Assembly (NCBI RefSeq): GCF_900157365.1
Contig: NZ_FUEZ01000004.1
Span: 1,041,066 to 1,105,065, forward strand
DNA length: 64,000 nucleotides
Source of the DNA: Mycobacterium numidiamassiliense
GTDB lineage: Bacteria; Actinomycetota; Actinomycetes; Mycobacteriales; Mycobacteriaceae
Reading direction: 5' to 3'
A program made the translations under genes and the position numbers. This document shows, piece after piece, positions 1 through 8,526 of this stretch. The notes beneath the pieces are model-generated. The model did no database searches. It was given only the letters and a program-made list of their open reading frames with translations, and was not told where the DNA came from. How positions within the stretch are numbered: position 1 is the stretch's first letter; each line of letters opens with the position of its first letter.

Positions 1-414
1 CACTACGCCGGCGATGCGCTGTATGCAGTGTGGGAATTGGAGACGTTCCCGCAAGCCAACGAGCTCGGGATCGACTTCGCACTCGCCGCGAACCAACGGG
101 TCGAAAGGGTCGGTGGCGAACTCCCCTTTCGTCAGGAGGACGGGTCACCCATTCAGATGGGCTGGGGTGTGGTGCAGGGAAAGGCCGCGCTTACCGCGAT
201 GGCGAGAATGTCCGAGGCGGTTCTTGGCGACACGACAAACCTCGCGTTTCGTCTATCTGGCATAGCGGGCCGAAGCGGGCGCGCGCCCGTGATGGTCACC
301 GATGCCGTGCACGCCGCCGCAGAGGCGCAATACCGTTGGGGCCATCCTGAGCAGGTCGAAATTAAAGGCCGACACGGAAGGGAGACCGTATACCCCGTGC
401 TGGCTCGTTTATGA
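1..414 (+). CDS. Class III nucleotide cyclase catalytic domain, C-terminal part (5' end outside window)
   Basis: The open frame is already running at base 1 and ends with TGA at 412-414. The visible 137 residues contain the class III cyclase core: a GDALYAVWE segment that carries the second metal-binding Asp, and later a DTTNLAFRLSG segment with the Asn and Arg that act in the transition state. The protein ends with the family's usual VEIKGR...TVYPV strand. Such enzymes make cAMP (less often cGMP) from the nucleoside triphosphate; which one cannot be told here. A frameshifted relative with an FHA domain lies at 6704-7633, so this gene may also have had an N-terminal FHA domain, but that part is not in the window. 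Confidence 0.85.
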   Translation, partial: HYAGDALYAVWELETFPQANELGIDFALAANQRVERVGGELPFRQEDGSPIQMGWGVVQGKAALTAMARMSEAVLGDTTNLAFRLSGIAGRSGRAPVMVTDAVHAAAEAQYRWGHPEQVEIKGRHGRETVYPVLARL

Positions 415-515
415 CTGGACCAACATTGTCGTAACCGACGCCTGAAACGGATTGGCGCGCACTTCCTATTTCCGGTCAGCGCATACTGAGGACCCACCTC
501 AAGCCTGGAGCGAAT

Positions 516-2405
516 TTGCCGAAGCTCTTTGTCTCATACGCGCGCCAGAACCAGCGCGCGCTCAATGAGTTGGTTGACCATCTGAACCTGCTGGGTTTCG
601 AAACGTGGGTGGACCCATCGCGCTGGGGCGGCCAGAATTGGTGGGACGCGATTTTGCGGCAGATAGCCGAGTGCGACACGTTCATCGCCGTCATCTCGCG
701 CGACGCATTGAGCTCCGAGACTTGCAAACGTGAATTTGATTGGGCTCAGGCGCTGGGCAAACCTGTGTTGTCGGTGGCGGTGGAACCCCCTGATGCGGCT
801 GTGCTGCAGCGTATTTCGATCCGACGGATCGTTGACTATTCGAACCCAAAGCAACGGGGCGCTTCAACGTTGGCGGGTAGCCTTAGCGCTTTGCCACAGG
901 CGCCGTCACCACCGCCGGCGCCGCTACCTGTGCCGCCCGAAGCCCCGCTGGGCTACCTGACCGAGCTAGTCGATCAGGTGTCGTCACCGGAGCCCCTCAC
1001 CGAAAACTGGCAACGCGAAATCAACCAGCAGTTGCAAGCGGCCCTGCGTTCTGTTGACTCGGAGGAGCGACAAGCGGCGTGCGAGGTTCTCGACGTGTTC
1101 AAAAGTCGGCACGACCTGCATGTCGACATCCCCAACATCGCCACTCAACTGCCGCGGACCCCGACCGCCCGCCCAGAGCATCCGGTTTCCGACGCCGCGG
1201 CAGTGGCCGCCTCCACCCTGACCGAACCGCAGGCAGCGACCGACGGCGCGGGTCTGCGTGGGTTTGACGGGCACGTCACTGTGAGCCCAGCTGGTGGGCT
1301 AACCATCGGTCGAACGCCCGAGACCGAGGCTGTGGTGTCATCCCTATCAGCTGAACTAGCGATGACAATGATCGGCGACGATTACCGCTATGTGGGCGAA
1401 CTCGGTGCGGGGGGAGGCGGCACCGTCGTGCTCGCGCGCCATGTGCCGATGGATCGGTTGGTCGCGGTCAAAGCGGTTACGGGATCGTCACGTTCGGAGA
1501 TCGCCCGATTGCGCCGCGAAGGCAGAGTGCTTGCAGCACTCCACCACCCGTCCATTCTCAATATCTTCCGGCTGTTCGAACACGACCACGTCATCGCGTT
1601 GATTACCGAATACCTCGAAGGAGGCAACTTCGACGACGCCCTCGACGGGGAACGACTATCGGGACGAGCGGTGGCCGACGTACTCCTGCAAGTCGGCTCG
1701 GCGCTGCGAGCCGCGCACGCTGCCGGCATCGTGCACCGCGACGTGAAACCGACCAATGTCCTGCTGGCCAAGGAGAAACGCGCCGTGTTGGCCGACTTTG
1801 GCCTCAGCCGCCTCGGCGGCGAATTCAGGACCGCGACCGGCACGATCACCGGAACACCCCTCTATATGTCACCCGAACAAATCACTGCCCCCAACGTCGA
1901 GGCGCCAACACTGGACGTATATTCCTACGGTGCAATGGTTTATCGCGCCTTGACAGGCCAACCACCATTCTGCGCTACGGATCTAAAAACCCTCGCTGAC
2001 CTTCACCTCCGCGCGCTGCCGTTGCCCCTAGATCAGCTACGGACAGGTGTGCCGCGAGCCGTGTCCGCTGCTGTGCTCGGCATGCTCGCCAAAAACCCAA
2101 GTGACAGGCCCACATTGAAAGAAGTCGACGCCGCATTACGCGCCGTCGAACCCCAACAGTGGGACGCACTATTGCCGCAAGCGGAGGCAACAGCGACGGT
2201 CGGTGAATGGACGGGCGGCGGGGCCGAATCGGCAAGCTTCCCAAACACTCCCATCCTCTCACCGGGCAAAGCGAAGCGGGCGATAACGACCCTCGAGCAG
2301 CCGGTGTTTCGGCCTAAACGCACGCCCCGGTATGGGATCCTTGCCGTTGCCGCGGGCATCTTGGCGGGCCTGGCGCTGGGCCTGATAATCCTGCTCATCA
2401 TCTAG
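516..2405 (+). CDS. TIR domain - Ser/Thr protein kinase - transmembrane fusion protein
   Basis: The 629-residue protein begins with a TIR domain (about residues 1-108: LFVSYAR at the start, and a C-K-R-E motif in which Glu73 fits the NADase catalytic glutamate). A Pro-rich linker follows, then a complete Hanks-type kinase domain (about 290-545) with VAVK Lys319, HRDVKPTN at 407-414, DFG at 427-429 and a GTPLYMSPEQ activation segment. A single hydrophobic helix closes the C terminus (about 606-629), so both catalytic domains should face the cytosol on a tail anchor with no external sensor. The TTG start at 516 is chosen because GGAG lies 5 nt upstream. TIR-kinase fusions are unusual; TIR domains often cleave NAD in immunity, so a phage-sensing or stress role is possible but inferred. 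The stop overlaps the end of the convergent truncated kinase gene by 4 nt. Confidence 0.9.
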   Translation: MPKLFVSYARQNQRALNELVDHLNLLGFETWVDPSRWGGQNWWDAILRQIAECDTFIAVISRDALSSETCKREFDWAQALGKPVLSVAVEPPDAAVLQRISIRRIVDYSNPKQRGASTLAGSLSALPQAPSPPPAPLPVPPEAPLGYLTELVDQVSSPEPLTENWQREINQQLQAALRSVDSEERQAACEVLDVFKSRHDLHVDIPNIATQLPRTPTARPEHPVSDAAAVAASTLTEPQAATDGAGLRGFDGHVTVSPAGGLTIGRTPETEAVVSSLSAELAMTMIGDDYRYVGELGAGGGGTVVLARHVPMDRLVAVKAVTGSSRSEIARLRREGRVLAALHHPSILNIFRLFEHDHVIALITEYLEGGNFDDALDGERLSGRAVADVLLQVGSALRAAHAAGIVHRDVKPTNVLLAKEKRAVLADFGLSRLGGEFRTATGTITGTPLYMSPEQITAPNVEAPTLDVYSYGAMVYRALTGQPPFCATDLKTLADLHLRALPLPLDQLRTGVPRAVSAAVLGMLAKNPSDRPTLKEVDAALRAVEPQQWDALLPQAEATATVGEWTGGGAESASFPNTPILSPGKAKRAITTLEQPVFRPKRTPRYGILAVAAGILAGLALGLIILLII

Positions 2406-2824
2406 ACTTGGTACCAACCGACTCGGCGATCGCCCGGCGCGTCGCCGCCGCGCCTGTACCGCTGTCGCCGATACCAGTCACAGAACGTCGCCACGGGCAG
2501 CGCACCGTGAATCAAGGCCAGAGCGTCGATCGCCCGCAGTTTCCCGGTCACGGCCAACACCGCCGATAGCGGTGCGCCGGTGATCCACTGTTCGATCAGC
2601 CACACACCCTCGGCGTCCTCGAGGACGTCATACACCGACAAGATGTTGGGGTGCCGCAACCCGGCCAAGGCGGCGGCCTCGCGGCGAGCCGCCTCACCGG
2701 CGCCAGAACCCGACAGCTGCTTGAGCGCCACCTCACGCTTGAGCCCGGGATCAAAGCCCTTCCAGATCGTGCTGTGCGCACCACGGGCCACCACCCCGAC
2801 ACGTTCGTAACCACCGATCATCAA
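2402..2824 (-). pseudogene. Truncated Ser/Thr kinase paralogue, N-lobe only
   Basis: The first 108 or so residues are closely similar to the intact kinase at 3079-4455 (same YERVGVVARGA start, EVALK lysine, LRAIDALAL.HGAL segment). Immediately after HGAL the sequence changes to unrelated residues (PVATFCDWYRRQ...) and stops. The catalytic loop, DFG and C-lobe are missing, so it cannot be an active kinase. It is best read as the remains of a tandem duplication whose 3' part was deleted, with the TIR-kinase gene now abutting the break. A dominant-negative or scaffold role for the residual N-lobe cannot be excluded. Confidence 0.8.
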
Positions 2825-3078
2825 AACCTCCCAAGGGTTTAGTGCCGGTAGATCACAGGACCATCAACATCAAAGCACCACCACAGACGCCACCACACCA
2901 CACCGCAACCCCCTTTCTCTTGACTGTCCTCTGAGTACGGTCCCGACGGGTGCTCAGTGGAGGAAACCCAGAGGTGCATCCGTCAACCACCGATGCGTGT
3001 CGCAGCGGCGTTCTATCGGATATGCCGGATTGCGCCGAAGAATTGATCGCAATCTCCAGGACCATCCTGGGTTGTCGT

Positions 3079-4455
3079 TCACTGCTTGATGGCCGTCCAG
3101 GTGCCGTGACAGAACTTGTCGTCCCATGTGCCATCGCGGATGACGCTGCGGCCGCCTTCGGTGCCGAAGACACCTTGCTCGGTGAGGTAGTCGTATGGGC
3201 CGTTAGGCCCGGCCGCCACGAACGATCCATCGGCGTTCAACGGGCCGGAAAACCCTCGGATAGTCACCGTGTTGCCTTGAAGGCCGACCGAGACGGGGAA
3301 ATCATTTTGACCTGCAGGAAGACCGAAGGAGCCGCAATGGTAAGTGACGTAATGCCACGTGTACACGCCGGCGACCGTCGGTTGGGCCACTGGCGCGGCT
3401 GCGGCTGCGGCGGCGGGCGGAGTGGTGGTTGGTGCTGCGGTCTGATGCGGCGGTGGTGGTGTGGGGCGTAACAGCAGGAACACCGCCACTAGCGCGATGA
3501 CAACTGCACCCGTTGCGCCCGCAGCTACCAGCTTGCCGCGGCTGAGGATCGAGGTGCCGGGTTTGGCGGCGGTGGCCGTGGTCGCACCGGTGGCGGTGGT
3601 GGCACCGGTGGCGGCGGTCAGGGTGGTTCCGGCGGCGATGGTGGCTGCGGTCGAACCGATAGCCCCCAGTCCGGCGCCGGCGAGCCAGCGACGGCCATGG
3701 GTTTCCTCGATCGCCGCTTCGAGTCGGGTCAGCAGCGTTTCGCCATCGGCGGGCCGATCATCGGGTCGCGGATGCAACCCGGTGCTCAGCACCGCGGCCA
3801 CCGGTGCCTCGATCCCGCCCAGTTGCGGTGCGGCGCTGGCCTGTTCACGGGTCAGGCCCAGGCTGCTCTCGTGGGTGAACAGTCGCGCGCCTTTGAGCAG
3901 TTCGGCCAACACGACGCAGCTGCTGTACACGTCGGAACGCTTGTCGACGGGTTGGCCCGCGGCGGCCTCGGGCGCCATGTAGCCCGGGGTGCCGCCCAGG
4001 CTGAGGTGACCCGGGCTGACCGCGAGACCGAAGTCCACCAGCATCGGTGTCCCCGCGGGGTCAATGAGAATGTTCGACGGTGACACATCGCCATGTACGA
4101 CATCGCGCCCGTGGGCGTAGGCCAACCCGCTCAGGGCACCATGGACCAACGCCAGCGCATCGATGGCGCGCAGCTTGCCACTACGTGCCAGCACCGCCGC
4201 CAGCGGCGCTCCGTTAACCCACTGCTCGACCAACCACACGCCGTCGTCGTCGAACACATCGTAAACCGACACGATGTTCCGATGCTGCAGACTAGCCAAG
4301 GCTGTGGCCTCGCGGCGGGCCGCGGCGGCGGCATCGCCCGCGGTAAAATGCTTCAGTGCCACCTCACGCTTGAGCGCGGGATCAAATCCCTCCCACACCG
4401 TGCTGCGAGCACCGCGTGCCACCACACCAACCCGCTCATAGTCCCGAAGCATCAC
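3079..4455 (-). CDS. Transmembrane Ser/Thr protein kinase with extracellular C-terminal domain
   Basis: This is a 458-residue PknX-type receptor kinase. The N-lobe has a degenerate Gly loop (GVVARGARSTVW, 10-21) and ALK Lys35. The catalytic loop reads HGDVSPSN (121-128), so the usual Arg is Gly and the usual Lys is Ser; DFG is at 141-143. HxDxSPSN variants occur in active bacterial kinases, and the loss of the RD arginine suggests activation without activation-loop phosphorylation. After the kinase domain come an Ala/Thr/Gly-rich stretch, a TM helix (about 309-329), a Pro/Thr/Ala linker and an external domain of about 100 residues with two Cys that could form a disulfide. Substrates are unknown; the FHA regulator at 5387-6514 is a natural candidate, as PknH-EmbR is in M. 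tuberculosis. Confidence 0.9.
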   Translation of the reverse strand: MMLRDYERVGVVARGARSTVWEGFDPALKREVALKHFTAGDAAAAARREATALASLQHRNIVSVYDVFDDDGVWLVEQWVNGAPLAAVLARSGKLRAIDALALVHGALSGLAYAHGRDVVHGDVSPSNILIDPAGTPMLVDFGLAVSPGHLSLGGTPGYMAPEAAAGQPVDKRSDVYSSCVVLAELLKGARLFTHESSLGLTREQASAAPQLGGIEAPVAAVLSTGLHPRPDDRPADGETLLTRLEAAIEETHGRRWLAGAGLGAIGSTAATIAAGTTLTAATGATTATGATTATAAKPGTSILSRGKLVAAGATGAVVIALVAVFLLLRPTPPPPHQTAAPTTTPPAAAAAAAPVAQPTVAGVYTWHYVTYHCGSFGLPAGQNDFPVSVGLQGNTVTIRGFSGPLNADGSFVAAGPNGPYDYLTEQGVFGTEGGRSVIRDGTWDDKFCHGTWTAIKQ

Positions 4456-5386
4456 AACCTCCAGCCATCACCAACTATGCAGATTGAATCAAGAACTCCG
4501 CACAATTACCCAGAAACCATTTGTTATTCAGCCGCTCTTACCCGTGATTAAGGCCAGAAACCCCGAAGGGTGCCATCCGCAACCTCATAATCTGTGCGCA
4601 CCCGACGAATCTTGTATTCCCGTGTTAACCACCGGCTGCTGCCGCCAATCAAGGCAATGTTGAGGCAGTCTTCTTGGAAGATTCTTGCCGAGTAAAGCGA
4701 CGCTCGCCGGCTGGTCACAGAAGACCAGGAACGCATACGGCGGGCGGCTCGAGTCGGGTGTCCAGGCCGGTATGAGCCGCCTGCCCCCGGTCCACCAAGC
4801 CGGTCACGCTGGTGTGGGGCCAGCGGGACCACTGCTTCACCCTGGGCTTGGGTCGATGGCTGGCCGGGTGGTTCAGCAACGAGAAGTTAGTCGAGGTGCC
4901 CGACGCGAAAACCTTTGTCGCCCTTGATCAGCCAGACGTAGTGATCGACGCGATTGCGGCAATGAATGCGGAGAGGGCGTAGCACCCTGCGGTCGGCCCT
5001 GCGCACGGACCCCTAGATCGACCCCGTCAGCTGACGCAGCGTGCTTTGCCGACGCGACGCCAAAGAGCCCGACGGTCGGCTGAACATCACAGCACAGCGC
5101 AGTGGACACCACCACGACAGAGTCGAGCTCGGCTGGCACTCTGCGCTGTGACCGACCGGTACTGCCGCTCCCCTGCGATGAATAGGACGGGTGCGAATAC
5201 GTAGCCGTGTGATGAGACGCGACATAATGTGCGTGACGCGCGGCTGATAGATCACCGTCAAAAGTCCCGACCCGATGCACAACGTTCACCGCTTGCGTGT
5301 GGGTGAGCCCGAGTGTGTCGGCAATTGGTTGGGCGGCCCCACAATGGGACACTGACGTCACCGATGACTCGGAGGCTTGGAGCGCG
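4456..5386. other. Decayed intergenic stretch with a hydrolase remnant
   Basis: No intact gene is convincing here. It contains the alpha/beta-hydrolase remnant at 4794-4982. On the minus strand a frame ending at 4548 has a protein-like tail (ALIGGSSRWLTREYKIRRV) but no recognisable family or start. The rest shows only overlapping shadow frames. Confidence 0.4.
4794..4982 (+). pseudogene. Alpha/beta-hydrolase C-terminal fragment (haloalkane dehalogenase-like)
   Basis: Read in one frame to the TAG at 4980-4982, this gives KPVTLVWGQRDHCFTLG followed by ...EVPDAKTFVALDQPDVVIDAI. That matches the last strand and helix of alpha/beta hydrolases: the loop Asp in VWGQRD and an acidic/His-region tail, here with TFVALDQP in place of the usual THFVALE-type His segment. 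No N-terminal two thirds with a nucleophile elbow lies upstream in any frame, so only a remnant is left. The region around it also looks decayed. Confidence 0.65.
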
Positions 5387-6514
5387 ATGGGCGGAACTCG
5401 TCTCAAGTTCGGTCTTCTGGGGCCGTTGCTGATGACCGTGGCTGGCACACCCGTGGCGTTGGGTACGCCCAAGCAGCGGGCAGTGTTGGCCATGCTGCTG
5501 ATTAACCGTAATCGCGCGATCGGCACGGAGTCGTTGATTGACGCCACCTGGGATCAATCGCCGGTGCCGGCGGCACGTACCAGCATTCACACCTACGTGT
5601 CTCGCCTGCGCCAAGCCCTCGGCAGCGCGGGCGTGGATGCCTACCAGATGTTGGCTAGCGTATCGCCGGGGTATCGACTTACCGTCGCTGACGGTGACTG
5701 CGATCTGGACCGCTTCATCACCAACAAAAATGCTGGAATGCACGCTGCGGCAACGGGTCGATTCGAGCAGGCCAGCAGTCACTTGTCGGCGGCGCTGGAC
5801 CGATGGCGCGGGCCGGTACTCGATGACTTGCGCACCTTCGCTTTCGCCCAGGAGTTCGCCACCGCGCTGACAGAGGACTATATGTTGGTTCACATCACGC
5901 GAGCAGAAGCTGAAATTGCTTGCGGGCGCGCCGCTTCCGTTATTGGCGACCTCGAAGCGCTAGCCACCAGGGATCCTTACCGCGAACCGTTATGGGCGCA
6001 GTTGATTACTGCTTATTACGTTGCTGAACGTCAGTCAGATGCTCTGGAGGCCTATCGGCGACTTAAGACGGTGCTGGCCGAGGATCTGGGCATCGACCCG
6101 GGTCCCACAGTGAGCGCCCTGCATGCGCGAATCCTGCGCGGAGAGCGCCTGGACACTAAGCACGCCGCCAAGACGACCGCAAAACGCGGCAACGCCACCA
6201 CGCACACGATCGGGACCCGCGAGTCGATTGTCGCCAGGCTGCGCGACGCTGCCGGACGGCACTATCCGCTACAAGAGGCGGCCACCCGGATCGGGCGCCT
6301 CTCGGATAACGACATCGTTCTAAACGCCGACGATGTCAGCAGGCACCACGCCGTAATCATCGACACCGGAGGCAGTTTCGTGATTACCGATTTAAGATCA
6401 GCCAACGGCGTACAAGTACAACACGAGAAACTCCATCCCAGCGCCACCCTCGCCGATGGCGACCACATCAACATCTGCGGACACCAGTTCACCTTCGAGA
6501 TCCAACGATTCTGA
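5387..6514 (+). CDS. EmbR-like regulator: OmpR-type winged helix, BTAD and FHA domains
   Basis: The 375-residue protein has the three-domain plan of M. tuberculosis EmbR (388 residues). It starts with an OmpR/SARP DNA-binding winged helix (about 1-100, FGLLGPL...LGTPKQRAVLAMLL). A bacterial transcriptional activation domain follows (about 105-250, ending in the DALEAYRRLKTVLAEDLGIDPG signature). The C-terminal FHA domain (about 285-375) has its phosphopeptide-binding residues in IGR, SRHH and SANG. FHA recognition of a phosphothreonine on a kinase lets such regulators answer STPK signals, and two kinase genes lie just upstream. The ATG at 5387 is used because the protein aligns from there and GGAG lies 4 nt upstream; an open frame continues back to 5297 but lacks family similarity. 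Confidence 0.88.
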   Translation: MGGTRLKFGLLGPLLMTVAGTPVALGTPKQRAVLAMLLINRNRAIGTESLIDATWDQSPVPAARTSIHTYVSRLRQALGSAGVDAYQMLASVSPGYRLTVADGDCDLDRFITNKNAGMHAAATGRFEQASSHLSAALDRWRGPVLDDLRTFAFAQEFATALTEDYMLVHITRAEAEIACGRAASVIGDLEALATRDPYREPLWAQLITAYYVAERQSDALEAYRRLKTVLAEDLGIDPGPTVSALHARILRGERLDTKHAAKTTAKRGNATTHTIGTRESIVARLRDAAGRHYPLQEAATRIGRLSDNDIVLNADDVSRHHAVIIDTGGSFVITDLRSANGVQVQHEKLHPSATLADGDHINICGHQFTFEIQRF

Positions 6515-6703
6515 GTTCGGCCGCTCCACCCGACCCTGAGCAAGGCCGGTGGGATGGCCATACATAAGCAGCAACCTCAATCCCGAGTACCATGATTCAC
6601 CGATGCGAGGGCGACGACATCAGGGGCTTGGATCGAAGTTGCCTTCCATCTCCCCGATGGCCTGTTTCGGAAAGGTGCCGGTTCGCCTGGGCGAGGCTAT
6701 CCC

Positions 6704-7633
6704 TCAGGTGTCGCGGCCGATAACTGAGAATACGGTCTCCGTCCCGCGGCGGCCCTTGATCTCGACGAGTTCACTTTCACCCCATGCGAATTCGGGTGTG
6801 ACGGTGCGGCGCACGCTCCTAGTCGCCATCACCGCTGCTCGCCCTTGACGGCAGCAATTCCAGCTAATCGGAACGCAACGTTGGCCGCATCGCCGATTAC
6901 CGCGTCGGCCGATCGGGCATGGCAGCCAGCGCAGCTTTGCCCTGCACCACACCCCCCGGCCCACTGGATTGGCGAACCGTCTGGGCCGTGCAGCGGGAGC
7001 TCAGGGCCAAGATCTTCGACAAGCCGATTCGCCCCGAGCGCATAGTTGATAGCCCGCCGAGCAGCATCCGGGAACCTGCTCAGCTCCCATACCGCGAAGA
7101 GCGCATCGCCGGGCGTAGTAGCTCAGCGTGCCCTGATGGGTGCGCAGCACGTCGCGCAGCTGTTGCCAGAGCGTGTGCAGACTGCGCGCCATGACCGCTT
7201 CGTCGGTCACCTGTGAGATGGTCGAGTAATTAATGATGTCGCCAACCACCATCACCATGGCGGCCTGGCCGATCCGGGCACGTTTGCGCCGCAACGTAGT
7301 TGGCTTAACGGTGGTAAACCGCTGCGAACGGAAGATCAGCACAACGTCGCCGATTCGGATTTGATCGCCCGGCCGGATCGGCAGCCCAACGGCGCGTTCT
7401 ATCCGCACGCCGTTGAGCAAGGTGCCGTTGCTACTTGTGTCGATCACGAAGGCGTGATCGCCTGCAGCGTCCAGTCGGATTTCGAGGTGGGTTCGCAAGA
7501 TTTCGGGATCATCGATCCGGCCCAGAGCACGAAAACTGAGCCGACAGTTGCTGTTATCGACCAGAACCACACCTTGCGGGACCGCAGCCAGCGTCTGAGC
7601 GAAAAGGGGTCGGGAGAGGGGTTTCTCAATCAT
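6704..7633 (-). pseudogene. FHA - class III nucleotide cyclase, broken by several frameshifts
   Basis: The first 150 residues are intact. An FHA domain comes first (LGRIDD..., DTSSNGTLLNG, GDQIRIGD), then the start of a cyclase domain (VVGDIINYSTISQ...QGTLSYYA). At about 7098-7100 an extra C shifts the frame: deleting it restores YYAGDALFAVWELSRFPDAA, the counterpart of the fragment at the start of the window. A second shift occurs near 6960 before GVVQGKAALAAM, a third near 6900 before AVIGDAANVAFRLAGIA, and a fourth near 6845 before AAVMATRSV. The last frame ends VEIKGRRGTETVFSV at the stop. The gene thus ended like its paralogue at 1-414 and is now dead as a cyclase, though the FHA part could still be made. 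Confidence 0.88.
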
Positions 7634-7776
7634 GCAACGGAATGTACTGCTCAGGTTAGAACCCTGGGATCAAAAACTGCGACTGACCAGCGGATACGTC
7701 CGTGTCGCTCGCGGAGGGTAGCGTGTTCGAACGGTATGGTGATTCGAACATATTTTCGATCTGGAAGGCTTACTGC

Positions 7777-8526
7777 ATGTCCGACCGATCAGCAATCGAA
7801 TGGACCGAGGCCACCTGGAACCCCGTCACCGGCTGTGATCGCGTCTCCGCCGGCTGCGAGCACTGCTATGCGATGACCCTGGCGAAACGCCTGAAGGCGA
7901 TGGGCTCCGCGAAGTATCAGAATGATGGTGACCCTAGGACTTCCGGGCCCGGTTTCGATGTCACCATCCATCCTCAGGCGCTCGATGAGCCTTACCGGTG
8001 GCGCAGCCCGCGGACGGTGTTCGTCAATTCGATGAGCGACCTCTTCCACGCCCGAGTGCCGCTTGGCTTCATCCGTGACGTCTTCGACGTGTGCCGCGAT
8101 ACTCCGCATCACACGTATCAGGTGCTGACCAAGCGCAGCCTGCGGCTGCGGAGGGTCGCCGACAAGCTTGACTGGCCGCAGAATCTTTGGATGGGCGTCT
8201 CGGTGGAGAACGCCGAGGCGCTCCCGCGCGTCGACCATCTGCGTGCCGTGCCGGCCGCGGTGCGGTTTTTGTCGTGCGAACCGCTACTCGGACCACTTTG
8301 CGGCTTGGGCCTCGGCGGTATCCAGTGGGTGATCGCCGGGGGTGAATCCGGACCCAACTACCGACCGGTCGATATCAACTGGGTCCGCGAGATCCGCGAC
8401 ACCTGTCAGGACTCCGGCGTCGCATTCTTCTTTAAACAGTGGGGCGGCCGGACACCGAAAACCCTTGGCAGGGAACTAGATGGGCAACTCTGGGACGAGA
8501 TGCCCACCCGTCAGCTCGCCGTCTGA
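7777..8526 (+). CDS. DUF5131 (phage Gp37/Gp68-like) three-Cys-motif protein
   Basis: The 249-residue protein carries the family hallmark near its N terminus: WNPVTGC...GCEHCYA, with Cys20, Cys27 and Cys30 in a radical-SAM-like three-Cys cluster. The FVNSMSDLFH, TKR, GVSVEN, SCEPLLGP and VIAGGESG...FFFKQWGG motifs follow. The biochemical activity of this family is not established; the cluster suggests an Fe-S or metal-bound enzyme acting on a nucleic acid or nucleotide. The start at ATG 7777 is supported by GGAAGG 8 nt upstream. The gene ends inside the convergent tcmP gene (16-nt overlap). DUF5131 and TcmP are known to be neighbours in many genomes and phages, which supports a joint function. 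Confidence 0.9.
   Translation: MSDRSAIEWTEATWNPVTGCDRVSAGCEHCYAMTLAKRLKAMGSAKYQNDGDPRTSGPGFDVTIHPQALDEPYRWRSPRTVFVNSMSDLFHARVPLGFIRDVFDVCRDTPHHTYQVLTKRSLRLRRVADKLDWPQNLWMGVSVENAEALPRVDHLRAVPAAVRFLSCEPLLGPLCGLGLGGIQWVIAGGESGPNYRPVDINWVREIRDTCQDSGVAFFFKQWGGRTPKTLGRELDGQLWDEMPTRQLAV

Noticed and set aside
4548..4832. Minus-strand 94-codon frame
   Set aside because: The tail looks protein-like but it overlaps the hydrolase remnant region, has no start signal and no recognisable family.
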